Shown here in pieces: positions 1-9,419 of a DNA stretch of 64,000 nucleotides. Within the stretch, counting starts at the first letter, position 1. Every line of letters starts with the position of its first letter. The translations under genes and the position numbers were made by a program. A model generated the notes under the pieces. The model did not search any database. It had not been told where the DNA came from and saw nothing but the letters and a program-made list of their open reading frames with translations. The stretch is from the NCBI GenBank assembly GCA_964401335.1, contig CAYNYK010000001.1, positions 1 to 64,000 on the forward strand, given 5' to 3'. Origin of the DNA: JAAYCU01 sp964401335. GTDB taxonomy: Bacteria > Planctomycetota > Phycisphaerae > UBA1845 > PWPN01.

Positions 1-53
1 CGCGGCCCGGGTGTGGGGGCTCCCAGGTAAATAGGCGGCCGGGGGGGGGTTTG

Positions 54-620
54 ATGAAAGGGACACGGTGGCGCGTGTGGGGGGGTGTGAGCAGCGTGTT
101 ACTGGTCAGCCTGGCGTGCGGCGTGAGCAGCCAGGGCAGCGACCCGGCGATGGAACAAACTGTGCAGGCTCTGGCGCTGGAATCTACACGCCAGGCGATG
201 GCCATGCAGGCCACCCTGGCGGTGATGCAGGCGGGCCAGGCCCCGGCCAGCCCCACCCAGGCGGTGAACCCGCCGCCCGCGCCGCCCACCGAAGCCCCGC
301 CGCCGACCGAGGCCCCCGCGCCCACTGAAGCGCCCCCGCCCACGGAGGTTGCCCCCACCGAAGACACCAGCAGCTTGCAGGCCACCGCAGCGGCGGACGA
401 GATGTACCAGAAGAATTGGTACGACCATAAAAACTATGAAATTGACGCCCTCAACACGGTGGACCACGACTTGACCAATTTTGTGATGAAGGCCACCGTC
501 ACCTGGAAGATCCCGGGGGTGATTGAAAAAATCGAACACACCGGCTGCGGGTTCAGTTATGGGTACACGGATGACGACCATCTGCACACCACCTTCCTGG
601 GGGTGGACGGCGTGGGGGGG
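54..620 (+). pseudogene. Proline/threonine/glutamate-rich lipoprotein, N-terminal part, joined to an unrelated gene
   Basis: The first ~190 codons read as an exported lipoprotein: a hydrophobic N-terminus, a lipobox-like VSLAC around residue 22, a Gln/Ala-rich stretch, then a low-complexity linker of repeated PPPTEAP units (about residues 65-105) and a short globular part. Such PTEAP-linker lipoproteins are typical of Chloroflexota rather than Planctomycetota (family knowledge, not tested here). ATG at 54 was chosen over TTG at 51. The preceding 50 bases are G-rich with a run of ten Gs and hold no gene. At about 610-625, beside a run of seven Gs, the frame passes without a stop into a major-facilitator transporter. 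No natural protein is expected with this order, so I read it as an assembly chimera rather than a gene fusion. Confidence 0.55.
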
Positions 621-1211
621 CTACGGGGCGAGGGCTTCTTTACCCCGGAGCTCAACCGTATGATCGCCAGGGATTATTCGCCGGAAAGAGCGGAGGCATT
701 TGTTTCCCAGGCTTTTTTTCTGCAACAGGTGGGATCCTTTTTCGGCATCAGCGCCTACACGATATTGTCACTGCGGATGGGGCGGCGACCGGCCTTCGCC
801 TTTTTCTTTGTGATAGCCTTTATCGTGGTTTCCTATACGTTTCTTTTCGCCGACACCATCTGGGAAGCCTATCTGCTGGCTCCGTTGGTCGGTTTCGTGA
901 CCCTCGGACCTTTCGGTGGGTATGCGATCTATTTCCCCGAACTGTTTCCGACACGGCTGCGCTCGACGGGTACGGGTCTTGGCTATAACGTCGGGCGTTT
1001 TCTGGCTGCCCTGGTGCCTTCCTTTAAGGCCAAGATCAAGGAAATGTTCATGGCCGGCACCCTGGTTCTGCCCTTGTTGCCCCCGGCCTTTGGTAACGCC
1101 GAGCGGGCCATCCGCTACGGTTCGTTCCTGATGATATTTATCTATATCGTCGGACTGATTGTGCTGATCTGGGCCCCGGAGACCAAAGGCCAGCCGCTGC
1201 CGGAGGATTGA
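621..1211 (+). CDS. Sugar-porter MFS transporter, C-terminal fragment
   Basis: About 195 residues from the C-terminal half of a major-facilitator sugar transporter of the inner membrane. Visible are the GEGFFTPEL segment, the RMGRRPAF loop typical of the repeated MFS RxGRR motif, several hydrophobic helices, the YFPELFPTRLRSTGTG segment, and the PETKG ending of the sugar-porter family. The N-terminal half is missing: at about 620 the frame runs into an unrelated lipoprotein. The gene ends 176 bp before the first beta-helix protein and may have been the importer of this sugar locus. Substrate cannot be told from the fragment. Confidence 0.75.
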   Translation, partial: LRGEGFFTPELNRMIARDYSPERAEAFVSQAFFLQQVGSFFGISAYTILSLRMGRRPAFAFFFVIAFIVVSYTFLFADTIWEAYLLAPLVGFVTLGPFGGYAIYFPELFPTRLRSTGTGLGYNVGRFLAALVPSFKAKIKEMFMAGTLVLPLLPPAFGNAERAIRYGSFLMIFIYIVGLIVLIWAPETKGQPLPED

Positions 1212-1387
1212 TCCGGTTCGGGCTATGGACAGCCTGACTCAAAACCCAGCGAGTCGAGAGGGGGGCGTCGATTGACATAATACGGAGCGATCCTCTGCAT
1301 GCCGATGGATGACTATCCGTTGGCCATGAAGACCGCCTTTTCGTTTTGAGAATAGTCAAGAAACACGCCTTAATATGGAGACCAACC

Positions 1388-3571
1388 ATGCATCGCGCGA
1401 ATCAAGGATATGGCCACGCAAAATGGTCACGGGTATGCCTGGCCGGGATGGCCCTGCTGGTTTCAACGGCTTCGTTGTCGGCGGAGGTTGCCCTGTACGT
1501 TTCACCACGGGGCCAAGCGGGCTGGACAGGCGCGTTAAGCGAACCGAGTGCCGACCAATCCGATGGACCGTTACCGTCCATTCAGGCCGCCCGGGATTTG
1601 ATCCGAAAACAGCGGGCGAAGGGTACATGGAAGGACGAAACCATCATGGTCTATCTGCGTGGGGGCACGTATTTTCTTCCGGAAACACTCATTTTCGAGC
1701 CGCGGGATTCGGGCGCAAACGGCAAGCCCGTCACCTATGCCGCTTATCAGGACGAAACCCCGATTCTCAGCGGCGGCCGGGTAATCACCGGTTGGCGCAA
1801 CGCGGAGGTCAACGGTAAACCCTGCTGGGCCGTGGATATCCCCGAGGTCAAGGAAGGCAAGTGGTATTTTCGACAACTATTCGTCAATGGTCAGCGCCGC
1901 CCGCGTCCGCAGGTTCCGGAAAAGGGTTGGTATAATTTCGCCAGTATCCCGCCGCATAGCGAAAGATATTTGAAGCGCGAAGGGGTGCGCGATCAGAAGA
2001 ACCAGAATGACCGGGCCTGCTATCGGCCGGGGGACGTTAAAAAATGGCATAATCTCGGCGACGTGGAGTTTGTTTACCTGATGAGCTGGGATGAGGCCCA
2101 TCTGTTTGTCGAAAATCTCGATGAAAGCACGCAAACTCTTGAGTTTACCCAACCCAGTTATTTGGGGGTCGATGTCACCATAAAGGATGATAAAAGCGGC
2201 CGCTATTACATGGTCAATGTGCGTGAAGCCCTGAACCGGCCTGGCCAATGGTATCTCGATCGAGTCAGCGGCACGTTGTATTATCTGCCTTTGCCGGGCG
2301 AAACCCCGGAGAACACCACGGTCATAGCCCCGCGGCTGGACGAACTTGTGTGCGTGCTCGGCGAGGACCCGGAAAATCCTCTGGAAGAGAGAAACCGGAC
2401 TTATTGGAGCGGGCCGCGCCTTGCCCGTAAAGGGCCCAAACCTCTCTCCGTGCAATATCTTGAGTTCCAGGGGCTGGCCTTCCAGCATAATAACTGGTTT
2501 TTACCTCCCGAGCAGTCCGCCGGCGGACAGGGCATGGCCCGTCTGCCCGCCGCTGTCTTTTTCCTGAACGCCTCCGGCTGCCGAATCACCGATTGCACCG
2601 TCTCGCAGGTCTCGAATTGGGCCATTGAGCTCGGCGCCGAATGTCATAACAATGTGATTTCCGGATGTACGTTTACCGATCTCGGCGCGGGCGGGGTCAA
2701 GCTCAACGAGGACAGCCACCACAACATCGTCACCGATTGCGAGGTATTCAACGGTGGGCTGATTTTCCCCGGAGCGGTGGGTGTCTGGGTGGGGCACAGT
2801 TGGGCCAACACGGTGTCGCACAACCACATTCATCATCTTTACTACAGCGGGATCAGTGTAGGTTGGGTCTGGGGTAACAGCCGGCCGAGCAAGGCGGCCT
2901 GCAATATCGTCGAATACAATCATATTCACGATATTGGTCAGAAGCTGCTCAGCGATATGGGGGGGATTTACACCCTCGGCTCCTCGCCCGGTACGATTCT
3001 GCGTTACAACCTGATCCACGACGTGGAGGCCTTCACCTACGGCGGCAACGGCCTGTACAACGACGAGGGAAGCAGCTTCATCCTGCTGGAAAACAACATT
3101 GCCTATCGGTGCAGTGACAGCGCTTATCATCTGAATTATGGAAAAGCCAACATCCTGCGCAACAACATTCTGGCCTTTGCCGGCCGAGCCGAGGTGACCA
3201 GTTCCGACCGACAGGGACAACCCCCGGTGGTCATCGTGGAACGGAACATTATCTACAGCGATCAGCAAGCCGGAGTGTTTGGGGACCTGCCGCGCATGCA
3301 TGCCTTTGCCGACATGTGGAAGGGAAAGAATTATACGTTCGACTACAACCTGTACTATATGACCGGCGGAAGGGCATTTGACTGGCCCGGCGATCGTACC
3401 TTCGAACAATGGCAGGAATGGACCGGCCAAGACAAGCATTCACTCATCGCCGATCCGCTGTTCGTTGATCCGGAGAACGGGGATTTCCGGCTCAAGCCCG
3501 GCTCGCCGGCGGAGAAGATCGGCTTTGTGCCGATCGATACCAGCAAGATCGGCCGGTTGAGAAAGAAGTGA
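1388..3571 (+). CDS. Secreted right-handed parallel beta-helix protein, GH141-like (paralogue 1)
   Basis: A 727-residue exported protein. ATG 1388 is chosen because GGAG at 1377-1380 lies 7 nt upstream and a signal peptide ending near SLSAEV follows. The N-terminal block with SDGPLPSIQAARDLIRKQ, GGTYFLPETL and ITYAAYQDETPILSGG is the entry to a parallel beta-helix. An inserted domain (about residues 140-330) contains WYFRQLFVNGQRR and GQWYLDR. The helix coils follow, rich in NxIHH and ENNI repeats, ending in ADPLFVDPENGDFRLKPGSPA. This layout is that of GH141 and related carbohydrate-active beta-helix proteins (alpha-L-fucosidase and xylanase activities are known in GH141). The exact substrate is not readable. 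It is first of three tandem paralogues, 21 bp before the next. Confidence 0.8.
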   Translation: MHRANQGYGHAKWSRVCLAGMALLVSTASLSAEVALYVSPRGQAGWTGALSEPSADQSDGPLPSIQAARDLIRKQRAKGTWKDETIMVYLRGGTYFLPETLIFEPRDSGANGKPVTYAAYQDETPILSGGRVITGWRNAEVNGKPCWAVDIPEVKEGKWYFRQLFVNGQRRPRPQVPEKGWYNFASIPPHSERYLKREGVRDQKNQNDRACYRPGDVKKWHNLGDVEFVYLMSWDEAHLFVENLDESTQTLEFTQPSYLGVDVTIKDDKSGRYYMVNVREALNRPGQWYLDRVSGTLYYLPLPGETPENTTVIAPRLDELVCVLGEDPENPLEERNRTYWSGPRLARKGPKPLSVQYLEFQGLAFQHNNWFLPPEQSAGGQGMARLPAAVFFLNASGCRITDCTVSQVSNWAIELGAECHNNVISGCTFTDLGAGGVKLNEDSHHNIVTDCEVFNGGLIFPGAVGVWVGHSWANTVSHNHIHHLYYSGISVGWVWGNSRPSKAACNIVEYNHIHDIGQKLLSDMGGIYTLGSSPGTILRYNLIHDVEAFTYGGNGLYNDEGSSFILLENNIAYRCSDSAYHLNYGKANILRNNILAFAGRAEVTSSDRQGQPPVVIVERNIIYSDQQAGVFGDLPRMHAFADMWKGKNYTFDYNLYYMTGGRAFDWPGDRTFEQWQEWTGQDKHSLIADPLFVDPENGDFRLKPGSPAEKIGFVPIDTSKIGRLRKK

Positions 3572-3592
3572 CTTCGACAAGGACGAAACGCA

Positions 3593-5686
3593 ATGAGATT
3601 GCAAGCAAGTTTCCTGATTCAGTTCACCTGCCTGCTGTCCATCTGCGCCTTCGCTGATGCGGCGACCTTGTATGTGGCCACGGATGGACGTGCCGACTGG
3701 TCCGGCACTTTACCGCAAGCGAACGCCGGCCAATCCGATGGGCCGTTACCGTCCATTCAGGCGGCCAGGGATTTAATCCGCAAGCAACGGGCCAAAGGCG
3801 AATGGAAGGATGAAGCGATTACCGTCTACTTGCGTGGCGGAACGTACTATCTACCGGAAACGCTGGTTTTTGAGCCTCAGGATTCCGGATCCGAAGGCCG
3901 GCCGATCACCTATGCGGCCTATCAGGGTGAGACTCCGGTTCTCAGCGGCGGGCGGGTGATCACCGGTTGGCGGAAGGCGGACATCAACGGCACGCCCTGC
4001 TGGGCGGTCGATATTCCCGAGGTCAAGGAAGGCCAATGGTATTTCCGGCAACTGTTTGTCAATGGGCAGCGCCGGCATCGGCCGCGGGTGCCCGAGGAAG
4101 GTTTTCATTTCCTGGCCGGCATCGTCGACGGTACCGAGGAGCAGAATAAAAAAACCGAATGGGATCGGGTCGTTTTCCGTCCGGGCGATATGAAAAACTG
4201 GCGGAACCTGACGGATATCGAATATGTCTCCATGGAGGTCTGGGACGAATCGCATCTTTTCCTGGAATCCGTGGACGAGGCGACCTGCCAGGTCAAATTT
4301 AACATGCCCACCTGGCTGGGCAGCAAGGCCGACATCGAAAAGAACAAGGACTTCGGGCGCTATTATCTCAAGAATGTTTTCGAGGCCTTGCACAAGCCGG
4401 GGCAGTGGTATCTCGATCGGCCGACGGGCACGCTTTATTACCTGCCGCTGCCGGGAGAAACCATCGAACAAAGCGAAGTGATCGCCCCCCGCCTGGATGA
4501 TCTGATGCATCTAAGCGGCGATGCGGAAAAGGGCGAGGTCGTTCATGATATCTATTTCCAAGGGCTGACGTTCAGCCACAACGACTGGTGGCTTCCTCCC
4601 GGTGAGCGGCAGGGGGGACAGGCGGCCAAGCTGGTGTCGGGCTCGATCATGCTCCGGTGGGCCGCGGACTGCCGTTTTATCGATTGCACGGTCAATCATG
4701 TATCCAATTTCGCGATTGATATGCCCACCGGTTGTCGGAATATCCTGATTACCGGTTGCACGCTGACCGACCTGGGTGGCGGCGGGGTCAAGATCGGGTA
4801 TCACAGCGCTTACACCAAAGCCGCGGACATCATGGCCGGCCGGACCCGCATTGATGACGACAGCCACCATTGCACGGTCACTGACTGCGAAATCAGTCAC
4901 GGCGGGATTGTTCATCACGGGGCGGTGGGGATCTGGGTGGCCAACAGTTGGGGTAACACGATCTCGCACAATCATGTGCATCATCTGAACTATTCCGGCA
5001 TCAGCGTGGGGTGGATGTGGGGCTATCGCCCGAGCCGGGCGGCGTGCAACACGATCGAATACAACCATGTCCATCACATCGGCCAGGGGATGCTCAGCGA
5101 TATGGGTGGGATCTATACCCTCGGTGTTTCTCCCGGGACCGTGATCCGCTATAACCTCATCCACGACGTGCAGGTCTACTCACATGCCGGGCGGGGCATC
5201 TACAACGACGAAGGTAGCAGCTTCATTCTGATGGAGAACAACATCGTCTACCGGACCTCGCAATCGGCCTACCATCTGAATTACGGTCGCGAGAACATCA
5301 TCCGTAACAATATCTTCATCGGTAATGCAGAAGATAACGTGACCCGCGGCGGCCAGGAGGAACATCTCTCCTTCGTCTTCGAGAAAAATATCGTGTACTT
5401 TGCTTCGAATCGCATCTTCGGAGGGGCATTCCGCTGGGACAAGGGTAATTTCAAGATGGACCGCAATCTATACTGGCGCGAGGGCGGTAAGCCTTTCGAT
5501 TTTCCTGGTGATCGTTCGTTCGCCCAATGGCAGGAGTGGTTCGGACAGGATCGGAACACGCTCAGCGCTGACCCGCTGTTCGTCGATCCGAAAAACGGTG
5601 ATTTTACGCTGAAACCCGGCTCACCCGCGGAGAAGATCGGCTTTGTACCGATCGACACCAGCAAGATCGGCCGTCTCAAGAAATGA
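3593..5686 (+). CDS. Secreted right-handed parallel beta-helix protein, GH141-like (paralogue 2)
   Basis: A 697-residue exported beta-helix protein starting at ATG 3593, with AAGG 10 nt upstream and a signal peptide ending near ADAA. Domain order matches its upstream neighbour: N-terminal strand block, inserted domain with the FRQLFVNGQRR motif, beta-helix coils, and a C-terminal ADPLFVDPKNGDFTLKPGSPA tail. The N-terminal third is close to paralogue 1 (the block SDGPLPSIQAARDLIRKQ is identical). It has an extra loop of about 15 residues in the helix (around 4800-4850) that paralogue 1 lacks. Probably works on the same glycan as its neighbours with a different linkage preference; this is inference from tandem retention. 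Confidence 0.8.
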   Translation: MRLQASFLIQFTCLLSICAFADAATLYVATDGRADWSGTLPQANAGQSDGPLPSIQAARDLIRKQRAKGEWKDEAITVYLRGGTYYLPETLVFEPQDSGSEGRPITYAAYQGETPVLSGGRVITGWRKADINGTPCWAVDIPEVKEGQWYFRQLFVNGQRRHRPRVPEEGFHFLAGIVDGTEEQNKKTEWDRVVFRPGDMKNWRNLTDIEYVSMEVWDESHLFLESVDEATCQVKFNMPTWLGSKADIEKNKDFGRYYLKNVFEALHKPGQWYLDRPTGTLYYLPLPGETIEQSEVIAPRLDDLMHLSGDAEKGEVVHDIYFQGLTFSHNDWWLPPGERQGGQAAKLVSGSIMLRWAADCRFIDCTVNHVSNFAIDMPTGCRNILITGCTLTDLGGGGVKIGYHSAYTKAADIMAGRTRIDDDSHHCTVTDCEISHGGIVHHGAVGIWVANSWGNTISHNHVHHLNYSGISVGWMWGYRPSRAACNTIEYNHVHHIGQGMLSDMGGIYTLGVSPGTVIRYNLIHDVQVYSHAGRGIYNDEGSSFILMENNIVYRTSQSAYHLNYGRENIIRNNIFIGNAEDNVTRGGQEEHLSFVFEKNIVYFASNRIFGGAFRWDKGNFKMDRNLYWREGGKPFDFPGDRSFAQWQEWFGQDRNTLSADPLFVDPKNGDFTLKPGSPAEKIGFVPIDTSKIGRLKK

Positions 5687-5750
5687 AGCGGCTCGATGCT
5701 TGCATTTTGTTTCGCGAAGCTGAGGCATGATCGAAGAGAAAGGTATGACT

Positions 5751-7841
5751 ATGAAAATGACTTTAGCGCGTTGGCTTATGCTGGGAACTGTGCTCTTGAT
5801 AGCGACAGGTTCGGTTATTGCCGCCGATAAGGTTGCCGCGGACTTCTTCGTTTCGCCGACCGGTAACGACGCCTGGTCAGGCACCTTGGCGGAACAAAAC
5901 GCCGATGCCAATGACGGGCCGTTTGCCACCTTGGCCCGTGCCCAGCAGGCGGTGCGCGAACTGATAGGTTCCGGACGATCAGGGCCGGTGCTTGTGCTTT
6001 TTCGCGATGGGACTTATTGGCTTTCCGAGCCGATCACCTTCAAGCCGGCCAATTCCGGCAGGGCCGACGCACCGATTACCTACGCCGCCTATCCCGGCGA
6101 AAAGGCGATTTTCAGCGGCGGCCGGCGCATCGATACGGAGTGGAAGCGTAACGATAACGGATCGTGGACGACTACTCTGAAAAGACCCGGGCGCGAGGAA
6201 TGGTATTTCAGGCAGTTATTCGTCAACGGCCAGCGAGCGATTCGGGTTCGTACGCCGAACCAGGGTTTCCTGGAAACCGATGGGGTGATCCCCGGTGTTG
6301 ATCCCAAGGGGGCGGATCGCCAAAGTAGTCGCGCCCGGCGAGGATTCCGCTACAAGCCGGGCGACATCCAAAAGCGGCATCAATCCGGAGATATCCAGGT
6401 GGTGGTCGATCACTCCTGGACCACCACTCGCCACTGGATCGAATCGCTTGATGAGGCCAATCGTGTTGTCCAATTTGTGAATCCAACCGGCTGGCCTTTC
6501 GGATACTTCGAAAAACAACAACGATACTTTATCGAGAATGACCCCGAAGCCCTGGATGCCCCGGGCGAATGGTATCTGGACCGGTGGGAGAGTACTTTAA
6601 CGTATATACCCCGCGAAGGCGAGGATGTGCCGACCGCCGAATTCATTGCCCCGTTGATTCGTCAACTGATGATTCTCGACGGCGACCGGGTCAATGGCGA
6701 CTATGTGCACCACATCACCTTCAAAGGCTTGTCTTTTCAGCACGCCGACTGCGAAATCAATCGCGATTATTTCGGTGACGGCCAGGCGGCCTGGACCCTG
6801 ACCAAGCCGGCCATCATGGCCGACGGAACGCAATATGTTGACTTGGTCGATTGCGAAGTGGCCCACGTCGGCGAATATGCGATTCATTTCAACCGTGGTT
6901 GTGCGCACAACCGGATCGTCAACTGTCACGCTCATGACCTCGGGGCCGGTGGAATAGGCATCGGAACCACCGACAAGGATGCGCGACCCTATGACGCGAG
7001 CGAATACAACCTCGTCGAAAACTGCCTGATCCACGATGGCGGAAGGATATTCCCGGCGGGAGTGGGGGTCCTTGTGGGCCGGGCCAATTATACGACCGTT
7101 TCCCATAATGAAATTTTCAACTTGGGTTATACCGGGGTTTCCGTCGGCTGGAAATGGGGCATTGAAAAAGTCTCGACCTCTCACCACAACACCATCGAGT
7201 ATAACCACATTTATAAGATCGGTGACGGGCGGCTCAGCGATATGGCCGGCATCTATACGCTAGGCAAACAAACCGGCACGGTGCTCCGCAACAATCTGAT
7301 CCATGATGTCCAGGCCGTCCTCTATGGCGGGAACGGAATGTATAACGACTCTCGTTGCGAAGGCGTGCTTATGGAAAACAACATTGTCTACCGCTGCAAC
7401 GACAGTACCTATCATCTCAACCATGGAACATACAATGTGCTGCGGAACAATATCCTGGCCTTCGCCGGACGGGCGGAGGTGACCACCTCCAACCGCGAGG
7501 ATCCGCCACCGACCATTACCGTGGAGCGAAACATCATCTACACCGCGCTGCCGCGCATGCACGCCTATGAAATGATGTGGACAGCGAAGAACTATGCGTT
7601 CGACTATAATTTGTACTATCGAGCCGGCGGAGAACCGTTCGACTGGCCGGGCGATCGGACCTTTGAACAGTGGCAGGAGTGGACGGGACAAGATAAACAT
7701 TCGATCGTCGCCGACCCGCTCTTCTTGGACCCCGAAAATGGGGACTTCCGTTTGAAACCCGGCTCACCGGCGGAGAAGATCGGCTTCCAGCCGATCGATG
7801 TCAGTCAGATCGGTCGGCGGAAGACCAACGAAACGAAATGA
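5751..7841 (+). CDS. Secreted right-handed parallel beta-helix protein, GH141-like (paralogue 3)
   Basis: A 696-residue exported beta-helix protein. In-frame ATGs lie at 5727, 5745 and 5751. I take 5751 because AGAAAGG at 5737-5743 sits 7 nt before it and the signal peptide (MKMTLARWLMLGTVLLIATG) then begins properly. It has the same architecture as the two genes before it, with WYFRQLFVNGQRAIR in the inserted domain. The first two thirds have diverged from paralogues 1 and 2, but the last third (RNNILAFAGRAEVT onward, including FEQWQEWTGQDKHS) is nearly identical to paralogue 1, which suggests gene conversion. Confidence 0.8.
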   Translation: MKMTLARWLMLGTVLLIATGSVIAADKVAADFFVSPTGNDAWSGTLAEQNADANDGPFATLARAQQAVRELIGSGRSGPVLVLFRDGTYWLSEPITFKPANSGRADAPITYAAYPGEKAIFSGGRRIDTEWKRNDNGSWTTTLKRPGREEWYFRQLFVNGQRAIRVRTPNQGFLETDGVIPGVDPKGADRQSSRARRGFRYKPGDIQKRHQSGDIQVVVDHSWTTTRHWIESLDEANRVVQFVNPTGWPFGYFEKQQRYFIENDPEALDAPGEWYLDRWESTLTYIPREGEDVPTAEFIAPLIRQLMILDGDRVNGDYVHHITFKGLSFQHADCEINRDYFGDGQAAWTLTKPAIMADGTQYVDLVDCEVAHVGEYAIHFNRGCAHNRIVNCHAHDLGAGGIGIGTTDKDARPYDASEYNLVENCLIHDGGRIFPAGVGVLVGRANYTTVSHNEIFNLGYTGVSVGWKWGIEKVSTSHHNTIEYNHIYKIGDGRLSDMAGIYTLGKQTGTVLRNNLIHDVQAVLYGGNGMYNDSRCEGVLMENNIVYRCNDSTYHLNHGTYNVLRNNILAFAGRAEVTTSNREDPPPTITVERNIIYTALPRMHAYEMMWTAKNYAFDYNLYYRAGGEPFDWPGDRTFEQWQEWTGQDKHSIVADPLFLDPENGDFRLKPGSPAEKIGFQPIDVSQIGRRKTNETK

Positions 7842-7925
7842 CCGGAGGCGCGGTGTTCATGGTGCAAACCGTCCGGCACCACATAAACGGGTGAAAGGTC
7901 GCGGGGAACAATTAGGAGCATAGAT

Positions 7926-9383
7926 ATGTTGCATCGCAGCTTGAAGATCGGTTTTTTAATTGCCTTGGCCTGTGGCTCGGCCGAGGGAAGTAACCTGCTG
8001 CGTTTTGCGGACGGTTCGATTCGCGTTTTGGGCGTTTTCGACGTGTGGGGATATCAGATACCCTCTTGGCCGGAGTGGCCCGATGATGAACTGGCTTTCG
8101 ATGCCCAGTTGCGGCCGAAGGTCGTGTATGGAGTCAACTCCATCGGGTTTAACCTCCACGATCCTGCCCAAGGGGCTACCTTTTTCCGTCCGGATGGCGA
8201 ACCGGTCGGCAAGGCCGCCGTCGAGAAATTCGCCCGCATGGCTGGAGCCATGCGTTACCACATTATCGCGATGATCGTAAGTCCCTTCTCCTCTGATCCG
8301 CGAGCGTGGCTGGCCTCGCCATCCGCGTATCGAACGGCCGCCAAGGTTGCGGCCAAGGCCGTTCCCGAATGGCATAGCACCATTCTCGTCATCGGAGACC
8401 CCTTCAGCGGCAAGCCCTGGCCGTCCGACGCCCCGATAGCCCTTCATGATCCGGCTGTGATCCTCGAAATGGCCGGCCTGATTAAGGAAGCCCATGCGGA
8501 CATCCTCCTGGCGGTCCCGGCTTCCTCTTTTCCGGCGGCGGATAAAAACCACTGGCTCTATGTCACCGGTTCGGTTGAGGCCCTCAAGAGACAGTTGGAG
8601 GTTTTATCGAATCCTAATCCTTCAAGTTCGGCGGTCGGAAATATACTTGTTATCCCCAAGGAGCGTTTTTTTATGAACGCTTCGGCGAGTGTTGCCGACC
8701 AGACGGCAATGGATGCATTCCTGAAACATGTAGAGCAAACCCGGCTGGCCGTCCGCTTGCCCGAATCCTCTTCTGCACCCGCGCAAGAGCTGGCGCGTTT
8801 ATCGCCCGAGGAAGAAAAAGAAGGATGGCGATTACTTTTTGACGGTCGGTCGCTCAACGGTTGGACGACTCTTCAACCCGATGCCGGCGGATGGGGGGCG
8901 CAGGACGGGATGCTTATATGTACGGGGCAATCCGGTCCCTGGCTACGCACCCGCGAGGTTTTCGACGACTTTATCCTGCGTGTCGAGTTCAAAATTGTGC
9001 CGAAGGGTAACAGCGGCATCTTCTTGCGGGCACCACTCGACGGTCGGGCCTCCCGCTTCTCCATGGAAATGCAGATTTTCGGTGCACAACCGGAGGTACC
9101 CGATAAACGCAATTCCACAGGGGCTATCTATGCCGTACGCGCGCCGCTGGAAAATGCCGCCAACCCGCCCGGCGAGTGGAATCAGGCGGAGATCACTTGC
9201 CGTGGCTCCCACGTCACCATTCGCATCAATGATCGACTGGCTCAGGATTTCGACATGAACGACGTGCCCGAATTGAAGGATCGCCTGCGCCGCGGAGTCA
9301 TCGGTCTCCAGGACCACGGTAGTCAAACGTGGTTCCGTAATATACGCCTGAAAAGGCTTAATCCACGCGATCCTCATCCCTGA
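7926..9383 (+). CDS. Exported protein with unknown N-terminal domain and C-terminal 3-keto-disaccharide hydrolase (DUF1080) domain
   Basis: A 485-residue protein with a signal peptide (cleavage near SAEG) and AGGAG just upstream of ATG 7926. Residues about 300-480 form a DUF1080 domain: EGWRLLFDGRSLNGW, then NSGIFLRAP, GEWNQAEI and GVIGLQDHG are hallmark strands of this jelly-roll family, which includes 3-keto-glycoside hydrolases. Residues about 25-290 match nothing I can name. They alternate predicted strands and helices (VNSIGFNLHDPAQGATFF, TILVIGDPFSGKPW, ADILLAVPASSF) in a way that would fit a TIM-barrel-like glycosidase fold. It lies between the GH141-like genes and a GH2 enzyme, so it probably acts on the same oligosaccharide outside the cytoplasm. 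Confidence 0.75.
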   Translation: MLHRSLKIGFLIALACGSAEGSNLLRFADGSIRVLGVFDVWGYQIPSWPEWPDDELAFDAQLRPKVVYGVNSIGFNLHDPAQGATFFRPDGEPVGKAAVEKFARMAGAMRYHIIAMIVSPFSSDPRAWLASPSAYRTAAKVAAKAVPEWHSTILVIGDPFSGKPWPSDAPIALHDPAVILEMAGLIKEAHADILLAVPASSFPAADKNHWLYVTGSVEALKRQLEVLSNPNPSSSAVGNILVIPKERFFMNASASVADQTAMDAFLKHVEQTRLAVRLPESSSAPAQELARLSPEEEKEGWRLLFDGRSLNGWTTLQPDAGGWGAQDGMLICTGQSGPWLRTREVFDDFILRVEFKIVPKGNSGIFLRAPLDGRASRFSMEMQIFGAQPEVPDKRNSTGAIYAVRAPLENAANPPGEWNQAEITCRGSHVTIRINDRLAQDFDMNDVPELKDRLRRGVIGLQDHGSQTWFRNIRLKRLNPRDPHP

Positions 9384-9419
9384 TCTCCATGTAGAAATGA
9401 GCATCAGAAAGGTTAGGTC

